A stretch of DNA of 64,000 nucleotides from Sebastes aleutianus (GCA_916700875.1 CAKAKS010000060.1:32810804-32874803), one strand, 5' to 3'; positions 1-12,635 are shown, numbered from the stretch's first letter. Notes: generated from the sequence alone by a model not told the origin. A program made the numbers and translations.

Positions 1-3000
1 TAATGCACTTCATTAATATCATATTCAAAACTGATCTGTCAAAACAAAAAGCCCCCCTCCCCCTCAAAAAATAAATAAATACCAGTTTTAGAAAAAGACA
101 CAAACAAGAGTGGAACTTAACTGCAAATAACAGGCATTATAATGTTATAGAGTAACAGGGAGTCCTCTAAAACTGTGTCAGTTGCGCATGACATTGACAC
201 TGTATGGTTAAATGTGGGTACAGTCCTGTGGTCATGCTGGGAGGAGGCAGTGAGCATGAGGGCAGGATGGAACAGCTGAAGTGTTTCATATAGTTTAAAT
301 GCAACATTACAAGCTCATTCGTAATATTACATTTCCTGTGAGTGATTGATTGGTTCATGTGTTAGAGAAGAAAGAGTCCTTTATATCTCAGACTGGGTTC
401 GTTCTACAGCTCCATAGAAAAAGCTTTGGAAAAGTCAAAGAAATTGATATTGGAAACCAATGAAGCGTCATCCATTTGATCTCATACAAGATTACTAGTG
501 CAGTGCCCATTTGGGGCGTGGCCGCCGTACGGAGCTGACCGAAGTGCTGCTGTTGAGAGCCGCTGACTGCTCGTTGACTCCAGGGAAGTGAAGAAGAGTT
601 CGGTTGTAATGTTACTAAAGTATGTCCAGCATGCAGCAGCAAAAGTGAGCAACCCGCTGCAGACAACATGCTCGACTCAGTCCGCTTTGCTCTGAAGCCC
701 CGCCCCCCCGCGCCGCAGCACAGAGCGGTGTTTGCTTGTTTGTTTAAAGTTTAATATTGAACCCTTGGGTCCCAAGGAATACACCTGGGAAGTGAGAAGT
801 AGATCGGATGAACGGTTCTTGAGAAATGCCAAAGACCACAGACAGACAGACAGACACACAGAGATTCTTTGCTTTATAGTTAGATAATAAGAGACATCTG
901 GGCCCTCAGTGATTTGGCCAGTTTTCATGAAGCTGTGGTCAGGAAGGAACCTTTGTTCTTTCAACAGCAGATGACACTGACAAGATGATACATGTAATTG
1001 TTTGTGTGTTTATTTGTATGCGTGCGAGTAGCATCAGTCACAGCTAACACATGTTGAGTGTTAAAGCTAAGCTGTGTTACTGTAACAAACCTCCTCCTGG
1101 CACGCTCCTAAAGCTGCTACCATCAGCTTCATCACGGACCGACATTCTGATGAACGATAATCCAGTCTATCATCCAATTAAGTGTAAACAAACCATTTTG
1201 TTTTTAGGAAAATGTCGGTTGTGATATTGAATATGTCACAGGGGAAATTAAAATCAGGAGGTGGTCCAGTGTTTGGCTGTGAAAAGATGAGGTGTGTCTC
1301 CATGTGTGAACAAAACATGTGTTTGTGCTAATACGTGTTGTCACTGTTGCTTACGCATATTGGGCCGAGCCTCTGCAGGGTCCAGCTGCGCTGTGCTCCC
1401 AGCAGATAAAGGCCACCCTGTGTCTTTGACATGGGAAGACCTGGGTGGACCCGGGTGTTCAGGATTATGATGTTCCAGTAAAACCTCCTGGGCTCTGTCA
1501 CGGAGTCCTGGTCCGCTTAGCTCATCTGCTGGATACATTGCAGTATAAGACAAACCGCTGACCCGTTACTCTGCATCTCAACTGTTATACAACCAAAGCA
1601 AGTCGGCTACAGACATATATCTGGTGGATGACAGCGGTGTATGTTCACAGCTGTAGAAGCGATCGTAAAAGAAGGAATGAACTGTCCCTTCAGTTCAGTT
1701 CAGAGACCTTTACCCTAATGCTCGAAGAGTTTTACCGCCTGATAGGTAGTTTCAAATCGAATATAAACTGGGGAAAAAAAGTTCGGAAACTTGTGTTTGG
1801 TGGATTATTTCTCTGTTGTTACAATGCTAATTGGCATTGTATTTTACATTGTTGGAAAGCCTGTTTATTTACCTTCACAATGATGTCCAACTTGTAAGAT
1901 CATGCATTTGTGGGATGAGCAGCACAGCTGATTATGTGGGTAGCGCCCAAGAAAAATTTGCCAAAGAATTGTGAAGGAGGAACTCTGCAACATTCCCAGT
2001 TATTCAGGGGAAGGCTTCTCCATCGTGGCAATGGGACAATCACATGATCGAATGTTGATAATGTAAGCAAAGCCCTGTGGTGGAAGGTATGCTATTCAAT
2101 TTTAAAAATTTAATTGAATAATAATATTGTAAAAGTCTGCAAAATTCAGGATTGCATTCTGTAACTGTGTGTTTAAAAAACTTTTTTCCCAACTTTTATT
2201 TAAATTATTCAGGTAGCAAGGTAATGGAAGGCCGTCTTATTTATATAGTGCTTTTGATTACAAGTAAATGTAAATGCAGCAGTATAGCAGTCACGCACAT
2301 ACAGTACATTTCTCATTGCGGCGGCCTGCTGTGACAGAACTCACTCCTCATGTGAAGAAAGAGTTAAGATGGAATGGTTCCATACAGGATACCAAAGTGT
2401 TGATGCCAGAAACTACAGCGTATACACGCATAGTTGAAGCCAGCAGCGTTCCTTCTCCCATGGGTAAAATGGGTGTAAGACATCACACAGATCTGAACTG
2501 ACCTACTCCCCCTAGAAACAACATAAACATTGAGGCGAACAGCAGCTGGCAGGAGTGAGTCAAACACTGGCCTGTCCATGACAGACATTGATACAATGAA
2601 AGTGTTGCACGAGAGCAGTGATAGAAGAAGTACCTTATAGATCTTTTATTTTAATAGTGCTAACTCTGAAGTTCAGGGCACTTCTATTGCCTCCACACGG
2701 CCCTCAACATGGTGCTAACAGCGCTAATACAAACAACGGTAACGGTGCTGACAGAGCTGCTAGAACAGTGTTAACCTGAGGGGGAGTGGGCGCTATGCTT
2801 CTGCAATGACGCCGTAAGTTGGGACGGTGTTATCAGCTGTAACTTCAGTATGAGTACAGTGAAGAGCAGCGGCCGTGAGCTAGCCAGTGGGGCACGCTCA
2901 CATGCACTTGCAGCCGGCCCAGCTATAGCTGGGCCACATGCTGCATGCCGCATGCTCCGAGCTCGGATTAGCTACAACACACACAGAGGGAGAGAGACTT

Positions 3001-3059
3001 CATTCTCTGCTCAGGTAGACATTACTCCTCTATATCTTCACATAGACAATAGTTGTTTG
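1..3059. other. Intergenic, no gene recognised
   Basis: No open frame here looks like a protein. A short tetranucleotide stretch of cagacaga units at 839-860 sits in what looks like an old interspersed repeat (about 730-900). A perfect 20-bp palindrome lies at 2916-2935. Human synteny places RRP15 upstream of TGFB2, but I see no exon of it here. Confidence 0.5.
2916..2935. repeat. Perfect 20-bp GC-rich palindrome
   Basis: The sequence ggcccagctatagctgggcc is its own reverse complement. It sits between catgc-rich segments (gcatgc twice just downstream). It could be the axis of a degenerate inverted-repeat element, but flanking arms beyond the palindrome are not obvious. Confidence 0.85.
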
Positions 3060-3210
3060 CTGCTATATTAATGGGCTGAATATCATATAGAGCAATGGTT
3101 CTCAAACTTTTTACACCACATACCACTTAAGAAAATATCTGACTCTCCAAGTACCGCCATTATGACCAGGGGTGGGCAATTATTTTTCCTGGGAGGCCAC
3201 AGGAGAAACC
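3060..3210. mobile_element. hAT-like MITE end fragments
   Basis: Two short stretches resemble termini of common vertebrate hAT elements: caatggttctcaaacttttt near 3093, and aggggtgggcaattattttt near 3168 followed by a ggccac motif. They are adjacent and truncated, suggesting nested insertion. The assignment is from remembered consensus forms only. Confidence 0.4.
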
Positions 3211-3486
3211 CAGATTGTTGCCAAACTAATTCTGTCAGACGTAACCTCTATTTTATCACTACATTAATTTGTAGAAAACATGCTGCGCACTTATTTTTCA
3301 GCATTTATTATAGCATTATATTATTAAGAAAATTACATTATATGCAGGAGTTTTTGAACCGTACAGGACTGACTGTTTTGGGTAGTAATGTTTCCATTTA
3401 CAAAACTTAGCAAAACAGAGAATCCCCCAGCATGCCAACATATAAAAACATGCACTGCAGGTCCAAAAAGGCCTATTTTTCAGGGC

Positions 3487-3905
3487 AGGGAGGGTACTGT
3501 ACACAGCACTGTACTGTACTTTGTTATTGTCATCTATAGTGGTTGTTTGCATAACGCCTCATAACAGTAACTCAATGGCACCTCCATTAACGTTTGTATC
3601 TCTGGTATTTAGCCAGTCAGGACTGTGCTGCCCACCGGCTGCTAACGGCTAACGTTACTAACTCTCCTCCGGCTGATTTCAACACTGATTTGTTGTTCAC
3701 ATTGTCGCTTTATTAGGGAAAAATAGGGTGCGCCCCCTCAGCTTTAGTAGCGCCACGCTGTTGAGCGCTTTTTTTTCTCTTCACCGTGTCTCCGGTCCAA
3801 AACAAACTGAAACATGATACAGTGTGCGTACGCGTCATTGTGCATGCTTAACTGTGGGAAAGCATCAATAAGAGGAATCGATAGAGATTCCTCCGTGAAC
3901 CACTG
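3487..3905 (-). repeat. Interspersed repeat family E, copy 1 (inverted)
   Basis: The reverse complement of this segment matches 49612-50325 along most of its length. Shared landmarks are ctatcgattcctcttactga-like text, atcatgtttcagtttgttt, ggaggtgccattgagttact and ccactatagatgacaataac. Copy 2 carries about 275 bp of extra DNA near 49975-50252 that is absent here. No coding frame is seen. It is probably a non-autonomous DNA element; the family is not named. Confidence 0.75.
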
Positions 3906-4939
3906 GTATAGAGAACCAACAATGTAACAGTAGCCTACTCCATTACAAGTGAAAGTTCTGCATTCAAAATCCTACTTAATTAAAAGTTCACAAGCATTAT
4001 CAGCTAAACATACTTAAGTATAAGTATATATAGTATATATATGACTAATAAATTATTCTATATGACATTGTTATTTAATTGTATCACAGTGTAACGTATC
4101 AGTGTGTAAGTAGAATTTTACTGTTGGAGCTGCTTGAGGTGGAACTAGTTTTGATTACCGTAAGAAACAACAGTTTGTATTCACTTTTAGGACATTTTTC
4201 CAATCTTTGATGTTTTTTTGTGAAATATTGTATAATTCTACCTCTTTGGCATTGGACAGTTATTCAAAATATTCACATGAGAAATTTAGAGGGTAAATGT
4301 TTCATACACATCTGAGACATACACATCTTTTTTTGTAATGGCTTACAAAGCCAAAAGGTTTGTCTGGATAAGTTTAATCTTTAACAATATGTTGAATTTC
4401 ACAAGTTAAACACATGTTTGTATATGTAAACATCAATTGAAAGGTAACTAGTAACTAAAGTGGTAGGATTAATGTTGTGGAGTAAAAAGTACTATATTTC
4501 CTCCTAAAATGTAGTGGAATAGAAGTATAGCATGAAATAAGAATATGCATGTAGTTCAAAGTCATTTTAGTGTACATGTTCTCCCTCATACTACATACTC
4601 ATGATGATGATATTTTTTCTCTTGACAGTGTGGTCCACTTGCACGCTCTCCCTTGTTCTGGAACTCCAACTCCTCAGAGATGCTGCGTAACTCCGTCTAG
4701 TCACCCTTCCTCTTAGTCTGTCAAAAAGAATAACACACACATACTCAGCCGCTCACTAATGCAGTGTTTTTTTTGATAAAACCAAGCGTACGTAGGGAGG
4801 ACGTACGGGGAAAGTGATGAGTCACAGACACTTTCTTTGGCAGCAGCCAGGATCCCTTTGTCATGTTGGCAAGCTGCTAAGAAAGGGGAAACCTGGAGTC
4901 AGCCTGGTATGAGGCAGTAGGGTGGGGGAGGCAAATCAT
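3906..4939. other. AT-rich intergenic DNA, nothing recognised
   Basis: The stretch is A/T-rich with scattered tatata runs around 4024-4040. There is no open frame of note, no clear repeat ends and no RNA gene. Confidence 0.5.
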
Positions 4940-5205
4940 AATTTAAGTGGAAGATCTCCCCACAAGAAGCAAAAAAAACCTTTTAACAGGGAAAAAAAGA
5001 AGAAATGGAAGAAACCTCAGGAAGAGCAACAGAGGAGGGATTCCCCTTCCAGGATGGACAGACGTGTAATAGATGTCGTGTGTACAGAGTAACAACATTA
5101 TGAAAACACAACATAGACAATACAAAATACAACAAAAAAATACATAATGTGAACATTATGTGAGAAGGTGGATCCAGGAGGATGTCAAGCAGCTTCCCGG
5201 CATCG
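4940..5205. repeat. Interspersed repeat leading into minisatellite
   Basis: Text such as gaaacctcaggaagagcaac and cagacgtgtaatagatgtcg belongs to a segment I recognise as widely dispersed in fish genomes, usually next to LINE-derived sequence. It runs directly into the 41-bp tandem array. An antisense LINE endonuclease fragment follows that array, so the whole 4.9-6.3 kb block may be one rearranged element. That link is inference. Confidence 0.5.
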
Positions 5206-5209
5206 CCAA

Positions 5210-5780
5210 ACAGATAGAGCCAGAGCAACACAACCTCCTCTTCACACCAGATAGATAGAGCCAGAGCGTCACAACCTCCTCTCCATGCCAGATAGATACA
5301 GCCAGAGCAACACAACCTCCTCTCCATGCAAAACAGATAGAGCGAGAGCAACACGGCCTCCTCTCCACGGTAGATAGATAGAGCCAGAGCAACACGACCT
5401 ACTCTCCACGCCAGATAGATACAGCCAGAGCGACACAACCTCCTCTCCACGCAAAACAGACAGAGCCAGAGCAACACGGCCTCCTCTCGACTCCAGATAG
5501 ATAGAGCCAGAGCAACACAACCTCCTCTCCACGCCAGATAGATAGAGCCAGAGCGACATGACCTCCTCTCCACGCCAGATAGATAGAGCCAGAGCGACAT
5601 GACCTCCTCTCCACGCCAGATAGATAGAGCCAGAGCGACACGACCTCCTCTCCACGCTAGATAGATAGTGCCAGATCAACACGGCCTCCTCTCCACACCA
5701 GATAGGCAGAGCCAGAGCAACACAACCTCCTCTCCACGCCAGATAGATAGAGCCAGAGCAACACAACCTCCTCCCCACAC
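5210..5780. repeat. 41-bp minisatellite, about 14 copies
   Basis: The unit begins ccagatagatagagccagag and ends cctcctctccacg. The best copies (5533, 5574) are exactly 41 bp apart. I count 14 units, some a few bases shorter. Because 41 is not a multiple of 3, each frame cycles through all three readings of the unit. None of the antisense readings contains a stop in good copies, which creates overlapping open frames of up to 205 codons on the - strand. These are artefacts, not genes. Confidence 0.93.
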
Positions 5781-5887
5781 AGCAGTGCTTGAGAGGCAGT
5801 GGCTTGAAATTAATAATATTCTCGTTGGCAGGACTACTAGGCCTAAATTATACATTGAGACTGAGACCGACCCGCCAGCTAACTAAT

Positions 5888-6273
5888 TGAAAGTTAGGGC
5901 AAAAAGGTGATTACTGAAATCACCAATAATTACGACCTCATCAGAATGAGTAATAATGTCAGAAATAAATTCTCAGAATTCTTCTAAAAGATTGTGAATA
6001 GGGGCCAGGCGGTCTGTATAGTACCACAGGATGGAGCCTGCTGCCCTGGACAAGGCTATATATAGTTAATGGAGATGATTTTAATACAAGAGCCTCAAAT
6101 GAGTTGAGTTCAATGACACTAAACTTACCTCCTTCAGTCCTCACATGGAGGTTGAGCAAATGATGGTGAACAGATTGACCTCCTGCATATATCCCTGCAG
6201 ACCACCTGCTTGAAGAAAGAGGGTTATTCCTCACTGACGCTACCTCCTGCCTGAGACACGCGACAGGAAGCAT
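5888..6273 (-). pseudogene. LINE endonuclease fragment (L2/CR1-like), antisense
   Basis: On the - strand the frame reads ELNSFEALVLKSSPLTIYSL then VVLYRPPGPYSQ, typical of the apurinic-type endonuclease domain of L2/CR1-clade non-LTR retrotransposons. Past a frame break the expected SDIITHSDEVVIIGDF follows at about 5890-5950, including the GDF of the catalytic motif. The fragment has no reverse transcriptase and is not functional. The same domain segment occurs on the + strand at 43918-44156. Confidence 0.8.
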
Positions 6274-8385
6274 GGGGACATGTTGGAGATTCCAGACTGT
6301 CTACATGTGGACACTCAGATTATTCACTCTCACTCGCAGCAGCTGGCTCAACCTGCGTACACATGTTTATCTTCTTACACACTCATCCCCGTGTGAGCAC
6401 ATTTGGATTCAGAAATTAGTGCATTTTACAACTTTTAGGACCTAATGATTTAGATAAGGGCTATTAGAGTGTTCCTACTGGGAAGTTGATTCACCTCAAA
6501 AAAAAAAAATATCCGCTGAGTTACAGACGTCTCTTTTCCAATGTAAGTCTATGGGAAAAAGTCTTTTTGAGCCCAATGGCATCACGTGACGGACACGGAA
6601 GTTCCAGTACCGCCACAATTTTGGCCACTACAAAAATTGGCATCAACGACTGGTGCTCTTCCTGGGGGGCTTGGCTAGGACGCCTTACCACGTTATTCTG
6701 CCTTCTCCTGCAGAGTTTGATAATTATAGCAATACCATGTGTTTGGTGATGTCAACCAACAGGAGCACAGAGCTTTCTTCAACTGTAAACATGGTGAAGA
6801 GAAGGACAACAATGTTGTATTTCATTTTAGTTACTGTACCTGTAACCATGCGATTATCACCGTCGGGTCAGGAGTGTTGAACCAAATGAATCCCACCTGT
6901 GAGTGTGACGTCACCAAGTCGCTCCCTGGCACCACCAGTCTTTCTGCTAAGCTAGGCTAACCAGACTTACTGTTACTGCCATCAGTTCTAGTTATCTTGT
7001 CTTTGTTTTCAAGAGATTATGCTTTTTTTTTGTCGTTTTGGTATATTGGATGGCTCTACAAAAAGTATGCCCCTCAGCTGCCAACCAAAACAAAACAAAA
7101 AATCTATATATACACACAGAATGCAGTCATTTCAAATGAAGAAAAAGAAAAACACAAAACATTTGCCAAATTCATCCAAAAAAATGAACTGCTTTAAACT
7201 GCAAACAAGAGAATTTAAAGCATGCTGACTGGATATTTTTCACTGTGACTGGTACCTTTTGAGTTTTCCCCAAATTTAGTTGTTCATCTTTTGTATTGAT
7301 AATTCAGCCGGTAGATTTACATGTCCATCCAAACAATGAAATGCTCCAACTGTCGTCTCGTCAGAAAATGAACGGAGCCCTGGACGATCAAAATAACTTA
7401 CACTACCTTTCTTTCTTGCAAATACCAAACATAACAGATATACATCTCTGCCACTTCAGAGGGCTTTCCTGTGAGTCCAGTGGGCAATAAAGCCGTTCTC
7501 TAAACATCAGGAGCCACTGCTTGCTGAGTGATGGCAGCCCCAGAGCCACTGACCCATCTACACGAACCAACACTAGGCCTCTCAGATTAACACCAGCCAC
7601 ATGCTGCCCTGTAACCTGACCTGCCACACTGTAAAAAAGAAGAAGAAAAAGTTGGGAAAACTCAAAATTTGAAGGCAACAAACTTCAGCAAAATTCTCAG
7701 TTAAGCAATTAAAGATAACTTTAAGTTTTTGCTTTCTCTCTCCGTGTCGTCACGCACACATAAGCCACTCCCGTGGCTATCAATAGCTCCTCACAGGACG
7801 TCGATTGGTCCGTGCTCTAGCTTGCCGGACGCAAACGCATTACTGAAGCCTGACGAGATGGATTTTCGTGTGATATGTGTTCCCGCCATTCTCGCGTGAT
7901 CTCTTGACATCTGGAAAATCCAGCTGCCATGCACCGTAAGCTGCCCTGGCCTTCTGGCCCCCCCTGACCAGCAGCCTCCATGTAATCCAACCCCAAACAA
8001 TGTTCCATATTGCAAAACAACCCAAAATTAATTTCCTACTTAGCATGATGTCCCTTCTTATCCTGGCTCCAAGGTCTACTGGCTAACCTGATCCCAGTGT
8101 GGCTCCTGAGTGGTGAATGATGTTTTTAAGGGACTTAGTGCTTTGAAAGTTTCAGGTTTGATGGCTTAAGTGTTACTTTAAGTTAACCTGGATTCCTAAG
8201 GTGACTGCAATGCACAATGTTCAAAGGGATTTAAATGGAGCAGAGCACTGCTCTCTACTTTACTTGCCAAACATTTACATACTGTACCAACCACTCTGTA
8301 AACCAGGACAAATCATTTTGTATCCCTTCTCCTCAATCATTAAATAACCTCTCACTACCGTGCTTTCTCCCTCTTTCCCGTTCAG
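6274..8385. other. Intergenic, no gene recognised
   Basis: Open frames here are short and lack protein character. Text around 6500-6600 (aatgtaagtctatgggaaaa) resembles a common fish repeat. A-rich runs lie near 7085-7190. Confidence 0.45.
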
Positions 8386-8995
8386 TTAAAGCTGAAGTAG
8401 GCAAGATTGGAGCAAATATGATTAAAAAAAGGTTATTTTTTATAAAACGGACGCTATATCGTGACAGTAGTACATGAAACAGGTAACCTGAAAAAAATCA
8501 TGTGCCTCTGTGTCCTCCGGTGCTCCTAATGGCATCTGCAAGATTTGACAGACGGGAGGAAAACAAGCAGTCAGAGCTGATCTGAGGTCTGCTGTCTAGC
8601 TGCCGTCTATGAGAGCCGGCTGTCAATCACTCTGAACTCCGACCAAACGGTCAAACTAGGCAGCGCTGATCAAATATGAATCAATATTCTGTTACGCTAA
8701 TGCCTATTTCTCTCCTCAAATGTTCTCAGAATCATCTTGTAGTGCACGGTTTAGCTGTAAAGTGAGAAAGTTGTGACGCCGCCGCCATTGTGAAATCTGG
8801 TGAAGGAACGCCAAGTTCTGGTCACATGACCGGAGCACAGCCAATAGGAACGCTCTCTCTCTGAAATGACCTGTGATTGGTCAAAGTCTCCTGTCACAGG
8901 CATTTTCTAAAGCACTTGAATTACAATATGCTGAAAGGTTATTATGGAATTTTTGCCCAATGATGCCAAAAATATACTGCCTACTGACACTTTAA
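8386..8995. mobile_element. MITE family M, copy 1
   Basis: The ends form imperfect terminal inverted repeats: ttaaagctgaagtaggcaag on the left, and on the right the complement of ttaaagtgtcagtaggcagt. About 610 bp, no transposase. A second, rearranged copy starts at 27074. The TTAA at both tips could be part of the repeat or a target-site duplication. Confidence 0.75.
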
Positions 8996-9483
8996 TGACC
9001 AACTCTCAGCTACACTGTTTAATACTACATAATTGTGATGTAGCTGTGGAAAGAAGTGGGTGTGAGGAGAAGGTATCTTGAGAAATTTTGAGTCGAACAA
9101 TTAATCTTAACAAAGCTGTAGTTGAACAGAATGCAGCAGGTACAGAAGGAATGATGCAGGGGGAATTTCACTTATCCTATTGGTTTGATTTGAGGTCAAA
9201 CTTTCCTTTCAACTCCACTTCTGACTCATTTCCAGCCAGGCTAAAAAGTGTATAGTTCCAGAAATAAATATTACTCCCCTTATCAGGAAAGGAGTAGATA
9301 AAATCTATGACTGTGCTCGTGTTTGCGTGAGACATTTCTTTGGTTACGGAGAGGAGCACACCTGGCCTTGTGTAGGAAGAATTTCCATGGAATCCCAGAG
9401 CTCCCGTGTCTGTTACACATACACACTGCGTGCAGTCAGATACTGATGAACTGATGATGTGTTGGTGATGATGAATCTGATTC

Positions 9484-9600
9484 AAGATTCAAGACTTTTA
9501 TTCGTCATTTACTCAGGTCCAGTGTACAAGGGCACTGGAATTCTTGTATTCTCTCAGTCAAGTAGAAAAATAAGATTAATACAATAAAATATGCATGATT
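9484..9600. repeat. SINE/LINE-tail-like repeat
   Basis: The text attcaagacttttattcgtc followed by tcaggtccagtgtacaaggg resembles a dispersed fish repeat. A related sequence lies at 46672-46740 (ttcaagccctttattgtcat). The exact family is not determined. Confidence 0.45.
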
Positions 9601-9710
9601 AATATAGAGAATATATCTGTGAGTGAGAGTAAGTACCCAGTGTTAAGGGTTCAGCAAAGGGGGCAGAACCTATAGTATATTCCTGCATGTAGGAGGAGAT
9701 ACTATTAGCA

Positions 9711-10498
9711 TTAAAGGGACTGTTTGTAAGAAGCAGAAATGTCTTGTTAACAGCGACACCTGTGGCCGTTAAGTCAACGAAAGTCAGCCTCCTGTTGTTC
9801 GCGCTCGCTCTACATAGACATGAACGAGCATCGCTCAAAACAGTGAGGCGACACACGTCAGCTAAAACCACAATATCACTCTATATTTCAGCTGCTTGGC
9901 AGTAATGTTAGCTGACCAGACAAAGGTCTCTCCATGAATCAATGCTGATCCTAGTGTTGGCTTTTCCTGCCTCAGCCTTCCGACCGCGGCCGGAGGGAAC
10001 AGGGGAGACACCGGAGTTTTGGTAGGAGACGATAACGTTTCTCTCTGCGGAGCCCCGTCACTTCACAAGACACGGGAAACCTCTGTTGGTCTGGAGGAGC
10101 TGCAGCAGTTATTTCTACACAAACGTCCACTGTACATTCACTAGATATTCTCAGAGCTAAACTAACTCTTCTGCAGTGTGTAGTGTGCGCGCATGCATGT
10201 GAGAGTGGAGCGAAAGAGTGAGAACGAGCGCGGTGTGTGAGTGAAGGCAGGCAGAGGAGCAGAGTACAGCAGAGACTCCGGTCCTGGAGACCAAAGCTAC
10301 GGTCTCCCCCGCGTCCTCCGACCGCGGCCAACACTGTTTAACAGACGGGCTTCACTAGATACAACCAAGAGGTTTTGGTGCTTCACTGTAGTTTGTGTTG
10401 GAGTCTGAGTCTGAACAGCGTAGACACACGCGAGCGCGCATGGGACACTGACCTGCAATGATTTATACGTGTAAGAAGCTACAAACAGTTCCTTTTAA
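9711..10498 (+). mobile_element. Repeat family A, copy a (full length)
   Basis: A non-autonomous element of about 790 bp. It starts ttaaagggactgtttgtaag and ends with a near-complement (acaaacagttccttttaa). Copies recur at 22366-22853 (inverted), 26169-26942 and 47599-48056. Internal landmarks are cgacacctgtggccgttaag, gctcgttcatgt in reverse, and gtctggaggagctgcagcag. A GC-rich middle gives a repeated open frame on the - strand, conserved only because the copies are similar. It is probably a DNA-transposon-derived MITE. Confidence 0.85.
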
Positions 10499-11755
10499 AG
10501 GTCTTTACACACAGCACTATTCTTTTTTATACGATTAATTTGCGCGTCAATATGTTTTTTCAAACCGTTATTTTTGTCACAAACATTGTTACAACAATGA
10601 AAACAAACAACACAAGCAGACAAATACAGCTGTAACACACCACCAAGTGAACCAGCATGACATTGAGTTTGTATGCAACACAAAAACGGCTATCATGCAA
10701 TCTCAAAACGATTCAGTGAGAAATTCAAGAACAGTCACAATCGCCTAGGAGTGCCAAATGTATAAACGGATATAAGCACAAATTTTGAATCACTTGAATT
10801 TCACTCTATCGCCACCATGAGGTTGATATTTTTTGTAACTAGTTGGATAGATTGCCATGCTATTTGCTGCTGACAGCTATGTCCCCCTATAAGGATGAAT
10901 TGTAATAAGGTTGCTGATCCTCCGACTTTCATCTAGCGCCATAATTTCAGTTAATTACACATTACATTAAATACACAGTGCGTGAGGAACATTATGTGAA
11001 CTATGCAGGAAGGTCCCAGCCAACCGAGTTATTGGAACTCGTGACCTTCTTGCAGCGATGAGAGAGCTGCTCTGGATAGACTGGAATGAAAACAGGTCAA
11101 GGTATACTCTGACTCTTGCCCAGTATGTACTGGGATATGCTCTAGCAAAACTGATGGAGAATTAATAGAACATTTTCTATGAATTGATAGAAAATGGATT
11201 GATGGAAAAATACTGTTAAGGGCTCAGGGGTTTCAGACACAGACATGAATCAGGTTTTATTGTGTTTCGTTTATTGTGTTATAGAGGAGTGACTTTCAGC
11301 AGTGACTAACAGGACAACACCCCTCAGGCCTTCTAGCTCAGCTAGTAAGCACACACTCACATACAGGCTCACACACACGATCTCACAGCAATGTACACAT
11401 AAACTCTTCCACAGACAGCCAATGACGCTTCATCTTTATTTACATTGAGTCACGTTTTTTTTTTTTTTTTAGTGAATGCTAACCAGAAGTACTGCGTCAC
11501 AACCACAACTACTACTTCCAACTGACTGACTGTTGATTGCATCACTCACAGACTGTATAACGTGCGCATTCACTAGTGAAAGGGCACGATGCAGTGGAAG
11601 TTTCCAGGTCGGAGCAGATGTTTCTGTCGTCACATCAGATGGAAAAGTATTCAGTTACCAGGATTCCTTCTCTGATGTCAGACTCAGCACTGATTCTTCT
11701 TCATTCACAGGAACAACGAAAACACATGTTTAAGTGTACACACACACACACACAC
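10499..11755. other. Intergenic with degraded repeat tails
   Basis: Positions 10930-11215 hold motifs (gtactgggatatgctctagc, tagaaaatggattgatgg) reminiscent of degenerate fish LINE or SINE tails. A run of T lies at 11455-11471, and a CA microsatellite lies at 11737-11756. No gene is seen. Confidence 0.4.
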
Positions 11756-12530
11756 AAAGTTTTAATTATAGGTGATTTTAACTTTCACGTTGATGATGCT
11801 ACCTCTAAGGCTGCATCTGAATTTCTAGATATTACTAAGTCTTTTACTTTATACAACATGTTTCTGGGTCCAACATACAGCGGGGCATACTCTGGACTTC
11901 GGTCTATTGGTAACGTTCCCCTGACGGACTTCCTTGTCAGCGATCATAAGTGTGTTCTTTTTGATGCTTCTTGTAATTTGGAACTGCTGCCCCATAAACA
12001 TTTGTCTCGCAGGCGCATCGTTAACCATAGCACAGCTGAAAGTTTCACAGCTTTGTTTGACCCTGATGTGCTGTTAAACTGTTGTGATGTGAATACCTCG
12101 GTCCAGTTATTTAACGAACAGTGCTCCTCTGTATTGGATATAGTGGCTCCCTTTAAATCCAGACAAGTCCCCTCTGTCAAATCCTCACCTTGGATTAATG
12201 AGTCAACTCGAAAATGTAGGAAGACGGAGCGCTTATGGAAAGCCATCGGCTCCATCAGTTTTAATGAAAGTGATGAGGACTGCTAGGTCTACTTATTTTG
12301 CCAACCTTATTTCAGCTAACGAAAGAAATTCAAAACTTCTCTTCGAGACTATAAACACTATTGTCTCTCCTTCCGCTCCAAAAGTGCCGGTCTTCTCCAA
12401 CACTGATCGCAATAACCTTCTTAAATGTTTTGTGGATAAAGTCAGCAATATCAGAGCAAACATCCTCCCATCACATCAATCTATCATACCATTGGTGCTT
12501 CCTGCTCGACAATCCTGAACTCCTTTACTC
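11756..12530 (+). pseudogene. LINE fragment: endonuclease C-terminus and linker, frameshifted
   Basis: The frame from 11756 opens KVLIIGDFNFHVDD, the GDFN catalytic motif of apurinic-type endonucleases in L2/CR1-like LINEs. It continues through VSDHKCVLFD, the conserved SDH motif, to a stop at about 12284. The element's linker then continues in another frame (ARSTYFANLISANERNSKLL), showing a frameshift near 12260-12290. Reverse transcriptase is absent; the fragment ends just before a minisatellite at 12636. It is a dead, truncated copy. Confidence 0.85.
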
Positions 12531-12635
12531 CTGTTTCATTGGAGGATATTCCTACATTATTGCACAAAATTAAGCCTTAAGCATTAAGGCTTGAAATGAT
12601 TCCCTCATCCTTGTTTTTAAATGTTTTTAACTCAA

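Noticed and set aside
4983..5778. Overlapping - strand open frames of 205 and 169 codons
   Set aside because: They are readings of the 41-bp tandem array cycling through frames. There is no domain, no start context and no codon pattern beyond the repeat.
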